The translations under genes were made by a program, and so were the position numbers. Below, in pieces: positions 12,301 to 27,000 of a stretch of 64,000 bases of DNA. A model generated the notes under the pieces. The model ran no database searches. It was not told where the DNA came from and saw only the letters and a program-made list of their open reading frames with translations. Numbering within the stretch: position 1 is the first letter of the stretch; each line of letters starts with the position of its first letter. The stretch is from Flammula alnicola. Its lineage: Eukaryota; Basidiomycota; Agaricomycetes; Agaricales; Strophariaceae. The stretch spans positions 62,001 to 126,000 of the forward strand of contig JADNRV010000120.1 of the NCBI GenBank assembly GCA_015499995.1. Reading direction: 5' to 3'.

Positions 12301-15300
12301 GTTAGTAACAGTTATACATACGGTCGAACAAGCTAGACCGCTAAGAAACTATCACGGACTCGTGTTCTGTGAAACCCTTGATACTTCCAATCTTCTGAAC
12401 GGAGGAAAACAGGATGGGTATGGCCCCATGGACCTACTTTTCTTTGATGGATACGTCAATAAAACTACCTTAATCTCAGGAGAGAGGATTTAGCGGACGT
12501 TCAAGAATCCAGGCCGTTCTTGATATCGATGTCCTACTATGTGCAAACTGGCCGTTCTTACTGCGCTTGCGTTCTTTAAAGAACTTTACTCCATGATAAA
12601 GCCATGGTTTCAATGCTTAGATGGTCGTGTCGTTCTGTGATATTATACATAGAGTTTGGCATATATACTCGGTGACTTCGTTCGCAAGATTTCCATCATG
12701 TTCGGCGCTATGTAGTTATCTGATATGCACCGTCGTCGAAACAGTTCGCCAGTTGCACGGGTGGTGCTTCCCAATGGGTTAATTGCATGCGGGACGTACA
12801 GTAGCTGTGGCGCCCTAACTTAGCGGACGACATATCTATCTATCAGACAAATTCCAGGCAAGTCGCTTGCAACATTCCATATTGGCTTCACAATATCCGA
12901 TCCTAGGGGACAATGACAGTGCACAATAATATTAATAACGACGCTTCCACCGGTAGGAAAATGGATCGAACGCTTCTGGAGGGAACGTGCATCTATACAT
13001 AAACCGGCTGTGGAGGGAACTAGCTTATATGTATCATGTTTAATATTCGCGTTCTGGAAGCAGTAGTCGCAAAAGACGCATGATCTCAAACTTTATGCGA
13101 AAAGGAGATGAGGTCTAAATGAGGTCTACCTGTAGCCTACCGGCCAGCACTCGGGTTTCCATTGTGCACAATGTACTCCGACCATACATGACGCCTATTT
13201 GCTTGCCGAGGCCAGAGCCACGCGGCGCTCATGACATCGTAAATATCATGAATTGATGACTTTTTTTGTTGCACCTCCAAGAATATCATCCAGCAACCGA
13301 CTCTATGGAACTTTGGAAACTGAAGATCTTTTCACCATCAGACTAAAGTACCTTCAGGGTTCTTGCGTGGCGCATGGCGGAATATAGGTAGATATACATT
13401 GGAAATGACAGGGACACTGATCCATAACCTTGCAGCGTCGCTTGCCGGTTGAATAGGCCGCAGCCCGACTTGTTCAGCGCTCCCGAAGGGGTTTAGCATC
13501 CAAGCTGGCTCAGTTCCTTGAATTCTTCAGCTGTCCGACACTGTTCAACGTGAATATGATTATGTTGTACCATTCATAACCCCTTACAACGTATTTCGTG
13601 GATCCTGTATCAGCATGTGTTCTATATAATTTATCCTGTTTCCACCCATAACTTCTGTAATACTGACCGATGAGATGGAGGAAATTCGAATACAATAGCC
13701 AGGACTCCACATGTCAGTGGAATTCCATCGCCTGCTATTCCCAGCAACGCTGGCAGCAAATTCAAAAGTAGTACGGAGTGGAGTTGGTTGAAAGGAAATC
13801 AGACGTTCACAAAATGCTTGGTTAGTAAACCCGAAGCAGCTGAATTCAATTTTCACAGTTCGCGGATTGAGTGGGCATTAAGTAGGTTAAACTTATCATT
13901 ACATACGGCTCCGTTCAGGATGGCGGAGCGCGGAAACTAAAACGTCCAACGTATTTGGCTTTATTGTGCTTCACCTTCTCGGTTCCTTCCGGGGAAAGTT
14001 AAATCTGCAAGGATCTCACTGATACGGTGTGGCTCTGTTTAGAAGACGAAAAGGGAGCAAGAGACGAAGCCCCAGATCTAGGAGAGAAGCTTGATGTGTT
14101 AAAATTTCTTTTTCTGGAGATACTTGTGCTTGTGATGCTCCAGATGAATCTGTACTCAAATCTCCATGGACCTGGTGGCGGTGTCTCAACTCCTCAAAGT
14201 CAGGTACGCCAACAGTTCGCCAATAATCAATTGTTCTTTCTCCTTTGTCACCATGATCATGCCACTTCACCAAGTATCCGTACGTCCTTCTAAAAGTTCA
14301 TGGGTATCGATCCTTCCTTAGGATATTTCATTCATCTCGTGCTATTCGGAAGTGGACGGGCTATGAATACTCCCTATCTCGCTTGACCGTGGCCTGAACA
14401 CACGGAGTCTCTACCGAATGCTTTGCAATGTGCGACGCGGGAAATTTAGCATGTGGTCGAGGGTCTTGTCGCTTCATTGAATACCTCGTGCCTTCCAACT
14501 TTCAAAGCATCGTTTTGGGTGTCCTGGCCGTGCCACCTTTACCTACAGGTGGATTCGACAGATGGCTCGTGATGTGTACGTTGGCTTTGTTGCCGACTCC
14601 TTTTACGAAGCGTAAGGTATCCCTGTTGACTCGCCGGCCACCTTTGGAATGAAACGGAAGGAGCTTGAAGCACTGGCAATGACCGATGAGGAACTCCAAG
14701 CTGGCTTCCTATCACCTCCCTGCGAATAAAATTCATCCTTTCTGGCCTTGTCATGTAAAGGGGTGTACTATTCGTACCCAGGGAAGGACCACACATAGCT
14801 ATTTCCACTCGTCTCTCAAATCAGCACTCAAAGTTAGGGATAGTGAGCTCCCATCTCTTGCTTTCCCCACCCCGCACTCATGCCCATGCCAATGCCCATT
14901 TTGATATCACGCTCTCGTCATTCTCTATTCCGTTGCCCTGAACGTCCTTCGTGACTTCTTGAAGCTCGCGACATGTCAATGGCTCTCCCTACCCATCTAT
15001 AGCTATACTTGTCCACATCTCACGCTAATATTGCGCGTGGACATGTTGACTTCGTCGCAATTTCCGTTTGTACTGCACAGCGCATGTATCTTGACAGGAG
15101 TTTGGCTGTGATTAGACAGTCAGTGTACACTTCTAAGGCTGCCCTTGACTAAGCTGGCACTTCTCATTCAAATTTCACTCCATTAACGCGTCGAAGCAGG
15201 TAGTGTATCTGTTATAGCCATGGTGATAACGCCTTTTCCTGGGAATATGGACGGATAACCCAAACATGGGAAGGTTAACCCTAGCTTAGCAGGATGTCAT

Positions 15301-18300
15301 CGCATGTCGTAACTCAGCAAGGTCCGTGGTAATTCATATCTTGGCTATCTGTCAGCTTTATCTATTTCAAACGCTTCCTTTCCCTTCGATTGCACGTAAG
15401 GTGGGCATCAGTCACGCCCTGAACTCAGCTTGCGCAGCTTTGGTGCACCGGTTCAGTCAGGATGAGAACTGCAAATAGTTCTCGCGCTGACTATGTCCAT
15501 CCTTGTCGCAAGAACTGCGAACCACGGACAGCCGTGGTTGGATTTTATAAGGTAACGTTTTCTCCAACGAGGTTATCGACCTGTCATCTTATTCCATGTA
15601 AGCCCTTGTTCATACTGGTCCGACAGTGGCAGCAGCACCTCGCCTTCTCAGCAAAACTCTGTACACACCTACGGTTGGCGAGCAGGGTCAGGTCTGTTCG
15701 AAGCCTGTATCCGTCAACTTTTGACAGGAGCGCGGGGTCCTCGTCACCGCTTCCCAAGCATTCCTGTAATGTGACACAGTTTACAAGCCTTAGAGCTTAA
15801 GCCTTAGACCTTGAGTGTTGCAGACTCGCGCCACTGTGTGTCAATGTAGCCGCGCGTAGCATATCCAGCCAGATTTACTGGAATTGAATAATTTATTTTA
15901 TCTATATGTCCTAGCGTTGTAGCCTATGCGCCCCAATAGCTGTGAGATCACCCGGGCGAGTCTTCTTCTCAATCTGTGTTAATTCAAAGTGCGATGCAAG
16001 TGCTGTGCACGTCTTCACAGACAAGCTCAGTCACGGTCGGCCAGGTTATTTTATTTATTACACCTTGATTACACCACAATGCGAGTATCTTTGGACTAAC
16101 TTTTTTGCGCTATTATTTGAATTTGTACTACCCATCTACATGGATGCTCGACACATCAGAGTATCACTGGCATGCTGTACTGTAAGATATTGAATAAGTG
16201 CGTTCAGTCTGTAACAGAAATTGGGCACACCAAGGTGCTTAAGCTATGGTTTTGCATGGAAAATCTATGGTGTAGGAGGCTGACCAGACTCAGCTACGGG
16301 TTGTAGGGGCTCGGGACGCATCAATAGCAGGCCATTCGATGTCGCGTCGAAGGCAAGACAAGGATATGGTCTTGTGGTGAGTTCGCATGAGATGCACAGC
16401 CTCTAACACTATCTAATCAAATCTAGCCGACGTTCCTGCTGGATGGGACGCGACTACAGCAATCCATCATGACCTGCACTTGCCGGAAAAACATGTTCAT
16501 CTGCTACTTAAGTTCGTTGGTAACATATATAATACAGGGAATTTATTATTCATAGTTGAATACGGGTAATGAAGGTCACAACCTTCAGAAGTGTGGACCC
16601 CAGAGATAAAAATACACCATCCGAAGCGCGAAACAGACCTGACCCTGCTCGCCAACCGTACACACCTCTACTTCCGTTCTTCCGTCCGTTTGGCCTTGTC
16701 GACACTGATGTCCTCCGCTGGAACTGCTTTCCGCACCCCATTTCTGCCTTTGATGTCCCGTTTTATAGCCGGGCCCTGTTAGGCATTCTCTGTCTCTTCG
16801 CGCTCCACCGCCGGTGGTTCCAGGCATCAAGACGGATATGGCCTTTTCTTGCGAAGTAAATCCCTCTACATTGCTGCGGATTAATCCCCCTTAAGGCATC
16901 CATGGGCGTATTCTAATCGATCCTAACTATGCCTCGGTAGTTATTCAATTTTCTGTACCCTCATTCGAAAGCCACTTTACTTTGTCTATATCACGTCGTT
17001 GATACAAGCACCATCGGTGTCTGTAAGTAGCCTACCAGTCAGAGACGGCGATTCTTGTTCAAAATGAAGATTCTCCCGTTCTTTAGAGCAGGTCAGTAAA
17101 TCCACAATGGGCAATTCATTACCTGATATTCTAGTAACTGATAAATGCGAGGACAAGCTGGAGATGGGCGGACACCATTTGCCTGGCCATGAACAGGGAT
17201 TTGGCGTGATCGAATTGAACTACTATTGGTACCGGGTTTCGAGACAATATGTATGTAAGTGATATATTTTGTACACGGAGCCCGGGGAGGTATAATATTC
17301 AGATCCGAAGGCTCGACGTTCTCATCCGAATAACGTTAACGAACAATTAAGGCTTAGACTAGACTTGCTTGCTTGCTTCATCCTCCAAGGACTGCCCAAG
17401 CTCGGGAAGTTCCTGTAACGAATTCCAAAGACCCCCAGCCAATAAGCAAATTCGCACCATGATTCTAATTTCTCCAGCGGTAAATTTATTGAGACTTCAA
17501 AACGACACTGGGAATGCCCAAAAGGATTACGCGTTTAAAATTTGAACGCTCCGTCACCGACGACCCGGAGGGAGCTTCGACCTCAACAAGCCTCCAATTG
17601 CAGCTGAGGATCAACATCTAACACCGCGTGTTGGTCTCTTGGTTCCAGAAGATGATGATCAGTGCTGTAAAAACTCGAAGGGGCTTTCCATTGTATGCTT
17701 AGTTGATGACTCAACTTATGGTAACACCTAGATGCAGTACATCGTTACCCTGAGCTAGGCTAAGCTACTTATTATTACGAACAGTCGACGTGGCGGGTAT
17801 CGGTGGAGGTGGAGGTCCATTAGATTTACTTATGGATGGCTTGAGTTCGAGCCTGATCATGAGTCTGATGTAATTATTAAGGATTCTACCAAATAAATCA
17901 ACGCCTCCACGCCGTTGTAAATCTCCTAGGCTCTATAATGGATCCGCGAACCTGTTCGGATGATGATTCCGAAGATAGGTCTATCCCAGAGCAATCGCGC
18001 GCAATTTATGGGTAAGATAGGTGCGACAATCGTGGACGTAGTTGTTGTAGGAGCTGGCTCCGCTCGAGTTCTTACCCGGTGCAAGGGTTCTTTGACGTTC
18101 GTCGATTGCTGCTCCAAAAGTCCAGAGACAGCCTAACCATCGGAAGGCCGAGTATCAGGTTTGAAGTATCATGTTGCTGCGAGCCATCTCCATTATTCCC
18201 TGGCTTTCAGTTGTCTCCACAAAGCTTCCATCCGAGGTCGGCTGGAATATTAGTTCTTTTGGATTACCAGTAACGCTGATTATACGCAGTTATACGTTCT

Positions 18301-21300
18301 AAATCCGAACCCGAATAGATCTTCTGACGAGAGCCTTGAGCAGTAGCAAGTCACCCTCATCACTGAGTCGGTGATAAAATTAGCTCTATCGTGTGCTATA
18401 CTTAGGCGTCCGAACCACGCTGATTCTTCCCTGCCCGAACCGCGAAACTCGTGTGTTCTGGGGCTTGTCTTATGATTCTCACTATCAATACCTATTGCAA
18501 TGTCATCACCTTGAGACCCGGACATGTTGAACCGTGAACGGTGCTTGTTGCTGCACATACTTGTAGAACACCAGTTGTAGGCTCCGAGTTCGGCGATATC
18601 TTCCCGGATCCAAAGTCATCCAGGACGACCACAACAGCTCCTGGGTATTAAGAAGCACACCGTCTCACGTCGTATGTACACGCATGCCTAGAATCATATA
18701 TATGTAGGATTTATATCCAATGCACATGTCTGCAGTATCCGGAGTGGAGTGCAGTAGAGTCGGATCACCATTTTCCGGATAAAAATGGCAAGAGTCAATG
18801 GTCCATATGAACGGTCGTCAAATTGATAACATTGTCTGCCACGGACAAAAGCGTGGTACCTATAGACTAGTATACCTCGCCCTGTCTTAAATCAGCGCTG
18901 ACCCCTAGGCTAGCGCACCGATCATAATTTAACATACCCCTGCGCGCCACGGTCGGACCAACATTTATTTGTCGTAGTGGAATCACTGAAATGAGCAAAA
19001 TGCAAATGGAACGGACAGGACTGACAACAGTGAAAAGACAATGCCGAAACCCCACGGCCGTAAAGGTGACTCACGAAGAACTCCGAATGGGATAAGTTTT
19101 TAGTAGTCTCGTTTAGCGCTCACGAGCCCAAACCCACGGGTATCATGATCACAGCATCAAACGAAGACAACAATGCAGAATTTGGCGAAACCATGATAAG
19201 GTGCTAATGAGGCAAGCGAACTACAGGCTCCATAAGCGCCTACTAAGTTGCTCTCAGCAATGCGTGGCGCTTACCGATGGCCGCTTAGTCCACGGTGCAG
19301 GCGCATCTGTTCGGTCCGATGCATATCCATTTTTCCACAAGATCCGGTTCGGCTCGTCTGAGTTGCTTATGTAACGTAGTCAGTCAATTTCAATTCGTCA
19401 ATGTGATTTGGTTACTTACATAATTGATTAGCTCTTAGGTCTTATCCCTTGTCAATCCACGGTTCCTGCCGATGTCATAGAAAAAACTAAGTATGTATGT
19501 ATAATCCGAATTTGGAATATCTCTTCCGGTGATGTATGCGCACCGCCACAGCATGGCAAATGATCTTAGTCAGCTCAAATCGATCGGTGATCGGTGTGAT
19601 AAATCATCACCACCATCTCAACGGCACTGAGCGCCCGTCGTTTGTCCTTTGGCCGAAGATGCTTTTGTGTGTGTCTTGACTCTTGGGGCAGGGCGCTCAG
19701 GATACACAAGACGGGCGCCGCTGATTCTCCGTGGAAGGCTCCTTGATGAGAACTGTGCGGCCAACGTCTACATATGTCTTGAATGAATTGTTCTTCATTA
19801 ATATCTGCGTGCCGATGTTGGAATGACTGGCCTCGGAGATGAAAAAGAAACATTGAGCTCTGAACATTGAACTGCGGTGGAGTTGGTGCTACTCTTGGTC
19901 CTTCTACTGGAATATCCCCGATTGCGTATTCAGATTTTGTTGTCTCTGGGTCACGTCCCTCTTCCGTCTCTGTGGATCTGTCTCTGGCTGTGACCGTGTC
20001 TGTATCTATATCAATTAACATATTTTCGATGTGCACGAGTCGACGCTGGTCCAAGCTAAGGCTAAGATCTACACTCAATGCATGTGCGTACTGTACATCT
20101 ACACATCAGGCCTGTCACCCGGCCCGGTTTCGTGTCTTTCTCCTCGGACGCTTGGACATCCGAATCTCTCTGTTTCAGTCGTCGATTTGGACCTTACTCC
20201 AGTGTTCATGCATGTTCATTGGTCAATGTTTCAAGTCACCATTGAGCTTCGACATTCAAACAGTTCATGCCATTCACCGGTGTTCACCATCAGTGTGGTA
20301 CAAAAACTCCGTGGGGCATATATATTAATCAAGTTTAATCGACTCAAACTTTAGACATCTAAAGTAATCTTTAAACAACCTTGTCAGACGTCGGGGTCAA
20401 GTGAGGTGCCCGGTGAAGCTTACCCTTGGTGCCCGTAGAGCTCGGCATCAAACCAGCTATCCAGACGCATATGGGGTGCATGTAAAAGAGACCGCTCTCG
20501 GTGGTCTGCGAAAGTCGAGAAAAGTCAAATAATTAGGGCACAACAAATGTACCGCATTTCCATTGACGCATAACCAGTTTAGATACGGGTTCAGACCTCG
20601 TTTATCGCAGTGGTCATACAGCGCCTTTTGAGCAGAGCAAGTTTAATATGGGTCCAGAAGTCCGAAATAATTCTAAGGAGATGGCCGTACGTACGCGTGA
20701 TTGGCAGATTTCGATTTCTGAACCTGTGGTCGATGTGAATGTCGTTTAGTAAATCCAAGTAGCAGCAACAGTGAGAGGAAGAACATGCTCGTTTTGGGAG
20801 TGCGGTACATGTACAAGTACAAGTCTAGACCGATACGTGCTAGAAATATCTTTGCTGTATTTTTTTCTTGGTGCGCAGTTGCACTCGACAGTCAATAGGG
20901 AAGCACGGGGCGCATACGATTTAAGTAGTGGTGGAAATATAGAATCTTGTTTTTGGTGGATTGCACAGCCATCACAGAACTTGTCGTTCGTCGCCGACAT
21001 CGCCGAGATGATTATCCCAGATAGATAAGGGGTTTTAGAAGCAGTATAAGTACTTATCTCTTACGGTAGATACGGACCAGAACTTCCAGACCGTCCGGCC
21101 GTTCTAAACCTACGCAGTCGACTGCCACCGCAGAGAGCGAATTCGGAGATTTAAGACGCCCATACAGTATGTGCGAAACAAGCACGAGGCACGCAATTTC
21201 AATGGAGCCCTACAATCGACCGACAATTAAGGCTGCACCAAACAGAGACTTCACTCGCGACTGTGGTATGTCAAGACTCAAACACGTTTTGGGAGGTCAG

Positions 21301-22276
21301 CGATTGCTGATGGCGTATTCGCGATGTAAGTATGCTTCGGCACGGCCCGATTTAGCTGCGGCCCTTGCCAGGGAGACGCCGAAGCTGCCACTGCGAGGTG
21401 GATAGATAGGAAAAGCAGAACTGTTCTAGAGGTATTCTGGAATTTGAGAAATCATCTTTCATTCTCTGGGTTTGATAGTTCTGAATTGGTGGGTCCTTCT
21501 CCTCGCTTACGTTCGCGCTGACTTTAGGGCACGAAAGTTCACGATTGAGCAGAGTAGATCGACCGGCGATGGGCGTGAGCTGTATGGGATTGTACATAGA
21601 ATGAGTTTTTCTTGTGGCGTAAATAGATCCCATGTCTGGCGAGTAGCGTGGAATTTATAGCGGTTATCTATCTCAGCGAATAAGAGGTCATCTACCAGGC
21701 TGCTTAGGCTTCAACCAGCTTAAAGCCAAGTAGCACTAGTCCAATCACACCTGGGGAACGGAGCTTGTTATGGGCAGCTGCAGCCTGCAGACAGTCCAAG
21801 TCGACTGACGTAAAAACGAATCCACATATCACTGCTGTCCAGGCAGGAACCTTTACATATGCTCACCAGATATCGATTAAGCACCCGTTATAACTCACTA
21901 TAGGCTATGATTTCACAGTCGATACCTTTAGGGCCGAAAGTACAGTTCTAGCCTCTAGATTCGCTGGAAGGACCAAGACCCTCTGCTACAGTTCCCGACG
22001 CAGGATGCATGGATGTCTATGTCCGAAGAAAAGAGGAGAATGAAAGAAGAGATCAGCGCACACACAAGTTCGATCCATACGGATGAGGAGCCCGTACAAA
22101 CGGTAATTACAGCCACACGCTCGAAGCAAGTTGGATGGCCAAGTTGGATTGGCAAAAGTAGAAAAGCCTGGACTCTGGAAGTATCCGGTAAGCTAGCAGT
22201 ATGCGAATAGCCGTCGATAAACACGTATATAGACATACATACTCATAGGGTCTTGAGTGAGCTATGTAGATAGATA

Positions 22277-22420
22277 GGATACTAGGATATCTATCTGAAT
22301 CTAATCTACAGGCGAACGTCGGAAGATTGTGAAAGGATGGCATATTCGACTGGTCGGGGTTTCTGAATGGTTTTATCCTACTAGGATATCTATCTGAATC
22401 TTATCTACAGGTGAACGTCA
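22277..22420. repeat. Pair of imperfect 45-bp direct repeats
   Basis: Two copies of a sequence containing ACTAGGATATCTATCTGAAT, 99 bp apart, with only a few substitutions (for example CAGGCGAACGTC versus CAGGTGAACGTC). The DNA between them is not repeated, so this is not a simple tandem array. Confidence 0.75.
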
Positions 22421-23355
22421 TAAATATCCGCCTAAGTATGCATATGCGCACATCCATATCAGCTTTAAATTTCTTACGAAGGTCACGCATCCGAACGCGC
22501 CAACGATCAGGGAGAAAATATTAGTACGTAGAATTTGAATTTAGAACAGGACAGAAAAATAGTCAAATCAGGAAGCGTAAGGACGTCCTTTCAACCATCA
22601 CAAAACCATCAGTTCGGTTTGTCGAACGATACAGAAACTGAAACCGAGTCCAAGTCGGAAACAAGAAAAGATCTGCCTTTTTCATGGTCGTACATACTAC
22701 AAAGTGGCGTTGCGGAGACCTCCGACCAGCTAGCCTAATCATAACGCAACTAAACGAAGCGAAAACGGACCTTGAGCTTTAAGTCACCGGGATATGGAAG
22801 ATGCTTTATATGAGATATTTAATTCACCATAGCTACATACCTTTCCGTGAACATGGAGCAAAAAATACAAACGAAGACTTGTGAAAAGGAAACCCGAAAA
22901 GCAAGCCTAGAGATGTAAAAAAAAAAACACATGGATCGACCCAAAGAGGCAACGAACGAGAACATGGGTCCGCCACAGGCAGACACCCGCGACGCAGTCG
23001 GAAGAACTACTCCAAATTCCAATGGAGAGTTGAGTTTGATTGGATTGCGTGCTTGCCGATGAATCATGATATGATAGTGAAGACAACTTGAAGTTCAGCC
23101 CTGCAACCCAACAGCATCCAGTCATTGCATGAGCAACAAGGGTCCGAACGCGAAATTTTGCGAATCGGAATAACTAACAACTGAACGCCTGAATTCGAGG
23201 AGTCTTCGGCCGCCGGTACATACTGAAATGTACATACATACACGTATCCACAGATCATTCCCTTGAATACTTACTGATCACCCCCCACCACCGCAGCCAG
23301 GGAAAAGCGAGGCCTGAATATTGAATATCGAATTCGAAATTGAGACAAGCTCAAC

Positions 23356-24057
23356 TAGGGACTATCATGGTTCGGCAAAGACCGGGTTTATCCGTAGATT
23401 GTTTGGACCGGTATCCGTTTGAACCGACCCACGATATTTGGGTCAGAACCGTGGGTACCACGGATATTGGGCTAGCCTCGATGCCAATATGATTTTGTAA
23501 TAGCCGTAACTAATGTGTCACGTTTATTGATTGATCTAAAAATAAAAAATGTGATCTCTCTTGAATAATTCATCTATGTCCCGTTTAAATAGGATCTCAG
23601 AGTTGTGGAAATAAGATGTATATCAGAGAAAAATAGAGGCAAGTACTCGAGTCTAATTTTCTAGTGTCTGGCCTGCTTGTTTGACAGAATTGCAAACTTT
23701 TTTTCGTCTGATTTGGGCTTAGAAATATTGAAATAGGTGCCTCTAAGTTCCTTCTTCTGGATTTAGACCCCAATTGACCAAGATTTTATATTGATTTATT
23801 TAGAATTACATTCTACACCTCTTTAGCTTTCTAACACATCTTTGTTTGGGTTAGGCAGATTCAAACTTGTGATGCTACATGGAATTGACGCTCAATTGAC
23901 GCTCTCGCTGACTAGTAAACTATAAATAAAACATGCAGTCGGCACATCAGTCACAGGTACGACGGATTTACCCAAACCGAACTGTACCTGAACCATATGG
24001 GTCAAAAACCGTGGGTTGGGTACGGGTAGTTACCGGATTTATCCATGATAGTCCCTA
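23356..24057. mobile_element. Non-autonomous hAT-like element (702 bp) with 8-bp target duplication
   Basis: The termini are perfect 15-bp inverted repeats, TAGGGACTATCATGG at the left and its complement at the right, followed by looser inverted similarity (GTTTATCC / GGATTTATCC; CCGTGGGT motifs). The element is flanked on both sides by AGCTCAAC (23,348-23,355 and 24,058-24,065). Eight-base target duplications and TAGGG-type ends are characteristic of the hAT superfamily. The interior is AT-rich, has no meaningful open frame and no transposase, so it is a MITE-like derivative mobilised in trans. Confidence 0.85.
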
Positions 24058-24065
24058 AGCTCAAC

Positions 24066-27000
24066 AACAGCCGTGAATTACGCGCGCTCCGCACCGCAAC
24101 CCAGGTTATGCAACTTGGCAAGTAAGAATGGAGGCCAGAAAATATCGGTAGAGGCAGGGTTGAAGCGCTAGTTGTGGTCCTGACTGACGCGTACGAGAAC
24201 AATGGACGGATGGATGGATGGATGGATGATGACGGTGAGCGAAAGAGCAGCGCCGAGCCTCCACATGCGCGCGAAGGGACAACAGTCAATCCACGTGATG
24301 CAATGACCGCTGAAAGAGGAAAGGAGGTTAAGGGTAAGGTAATGGGGAATCCCTGGGGAATCCCCTGCCGGCGTCGTGCCGAGCGGCGCGCTGGCACGTT
24401 CGTCGCAGGGATGGAGTATTATTTTTTGATTTTGGTTTTGGTTTTGGTTTGGGTTTTTAGATTTTGATTTTGATTTTGATTTTATTTTGACAGAGGGAAA
24501 TAAATAAATAAGTAAGTAAAGGATTGTTTTGAATAGTACTTATTAGTAATGATGCGGGTACAGTAATTGTGCATTTCTTGCATTCCCTTTTCTTTCTTAC
24601 CGTAAAATAAATATGTAGATCGGAGCAGTGCTGAGTGGGGGCGCGTACGTTAGACGCCTTACGCGGGTTGCGATGCACATTGTAGTAGGGTGCGAAATGA
24701 GATTTCGCTGCCTTTTTTTTTTTTTCCGTTGGTGTCAAGTGATGTCAATGGTGGTGACGCGGACGTTTCTGCCCGTCCTTGCTCCTCCATGATGGAGACT
24801 GATGGAGAAGAGTTGCAAGTGAGATGGCCGAGGCATACATACTGAGCTCCAGATGGGTACCCTGTAAGTCCATGCTCATCCATCCATACAGATAGATAGA
24901 TAGATGATCTCGAAAAGAATTCCGGACTCATGCAGACCCATTGAGTCGTCTGTCTGTCCTGTCTCTGTCTGCCTTCTGAGTCCTATTTGTCTAGACGTCG
25001 ACGTCGCTGTGCATTCTCTTCCTTTCCCTGGGTTAACCTTGGCTCCCTGCAACCAGCCGCAATGAGACAAGACAATTTTTACCTGATCCTGTGAGCAGTG
25101 ATCAACGTTCAACGTTCAACGTTCAACCCCGGAATATACAACTCCCAGGTCAAGTTACTTAAGTGTGATCCAAGCTTGCCATGGACCACACAAAACCCAC
25201 CGGGGAAGCAGGCAGGAGTGATGGGAGCGACCTGGCCCCAGTTTTGGCGTCGTCGTTCGGGTGGTGTGGCCGGTTTGTCTCGTGGCTGGTTTAGCGCATA
25301 CCGGCTCGTTCGCTCGACTCGACTCGACTCGCATAGCATAGCATTGTATTCGCTTAAGCCTTTTCGCAGCGTTTTGAATTCCGGTGACGAGAAATCCAAC
25401 CGTAACGTCAACGCTTTGTCGTCGAGTCATTTTCAGACATCTGTGGGCCGGCGAACGGGGGTGCGGGACGATCCAGCATGCCAATAATTCCGTTCCATTC
25501 TAATCTATCTACATACATGCAATACAAACCAAAGTTATTACCAAACGCACCCCTTCCCTTCCCTTCCCTTCCCTTCCCTTCCTTTTCCCGGAGTCCCAAG
25601 TACAGTAAATCCAATGAATTGGGTTTTTGGTTCAATTGGTTTTGTTGTTGTTGTTGCTGATCTTGGTTTTGGGTTTAGTTTACCCACCATCGATCCCAAC
25701 TCAGCAGCAGCGCAACAGCCAGCAGATGTGTGTGTATGTATGAGCGTGATGACAGGCACCCTCCTTCCTTCCTTCCTTCCCCCTTGAGCTTGAGTGGGAG
25801 GGGTTCCTTTTTGATACAAGTAGTATCTTTTTTGGGCGGCGGCGAAACCAGCCAACTTTGCGTCAAACCGCGATGATCAACAGGGTGGGCTCTTTTCACT
25901 TGCTTGCCGCTTCGCTTCCTTACGCAGCTAAGTAGCCTGCAAGGCAACCCTTGGTGATCAGTTGCAGATACGTAGCTCCGATGCGGCTGACGGCAAAGAA
26001 CCCCTTGAATATACTCGGATAGATACGTGCATGCGATGCGATTCTGTTCTGGGTTCTTTTTTACACACGCACACGCACAGCGCACTTGGAGACCCCCTTC
26101 CCCCCCCAAAGGCAGGAATGGGTGGGTGAGTGACTCATGAGATTTTCTGTGAGATGGGGGTGGGGTGCGTGCGTGCGTCGACAAGAAGGGCCGAAGGCTA
26201 AGTCGGGAAGTGATTCCCCTGTTCGTCCATTGTCAGCTAGTAGTTCATGTGTGGCTAAGTATAGGGCAGAAACTGGCCAACGGTAACGCGGGTCACCCTT
26301 CCTTCCCCTTACGTTGAGTGAGTGAGTGAGTGAGTGTGTTGCGCAGCCTTTTGCGTGCGTACATAGCGTGGGCGTGCACTGTCCTGTCTCTGTCTTGTCC
26401 AGAAGCGAGTTTGTTCTTTTTTTGAAAGGGAAAAAAACGAAATCAATCTTCTATGTAATTATCCCTTTTGCTCCTTTTGCTGGCTCCCCTTCAAAATTAC
26501 AAGTTGAGGGTGGCGTTGCTGGGTTTGGGTGTTTGGGGCTTTTTTGGGATATCCTCCGGGGATCGTTGGGTTGGGGTAGGTGTTCGTCGCTGGAATTCTG
26601 ACGCCCGATCCATTGTAGATGGGGGAGTCCGTTCGGACCCTTGCCGTGCGTGTCACGACGTATGTACATATGTACATAGACGCATCGAGTAAGTCCTACT
26701 TACGCTTGACTACTGCACGCCCGCGGTTACGCTTAGGGGTTTATTGCAAACATTGTAATTTTTCTTTTTTTTATATACCCGGCGAGACCCAGGCCTAGAT
26801 ATTTCCCGTTTGCGTTATATCTGCATCCATCAATGCATCGCATCTTCCATCCCCCCTTGCGATAATTATTTTTTTTTACATTTTTGATCTACCCTAAAAA
26901 TTAGCCCGATATATCGATTCCCCGCCCTCGGGCTGAGCCTGTACGCTGTCCCGTCCGAGAGTGTTAGTCCGTGACCCGTCCCTCTCTTTCAATTTCTTGC

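Larger units (their letters stand above)
9310..23355. other. 14-kb region with no supportable gene
   Basis: Open frames here are short, overlap on both strands, lack consistent splice partners and show no recognisable domain. Items seen: a 9-bp-arm hairpin around 12,207 (GTATTACTG/CAGTAATAC); a 167-codon open frame at 19,575-20,078 (minus) without family resemblance; a Rossmann-like peptide (VDVVVVGAGSA) at 18,008-18,070; and a 45-bp direct repeat at 22,277-22,321 and 22,376-22,420. The most economical reading is decayed repeat-rich intergenic DNA; short lineage-specific genes cannot be excluded. Confidence 0.55.

Noticed and set aside
19575..20078. 167-codon minus-strand open frame
   Set aside because: No domain, no splice partners, ordinary composition and an overlapping plus-strand frame of similar length.
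25551..26336. CRISPR-like or regulatory array
   Set aside because: The repeats are uninterrupted microsatellites without spacers.
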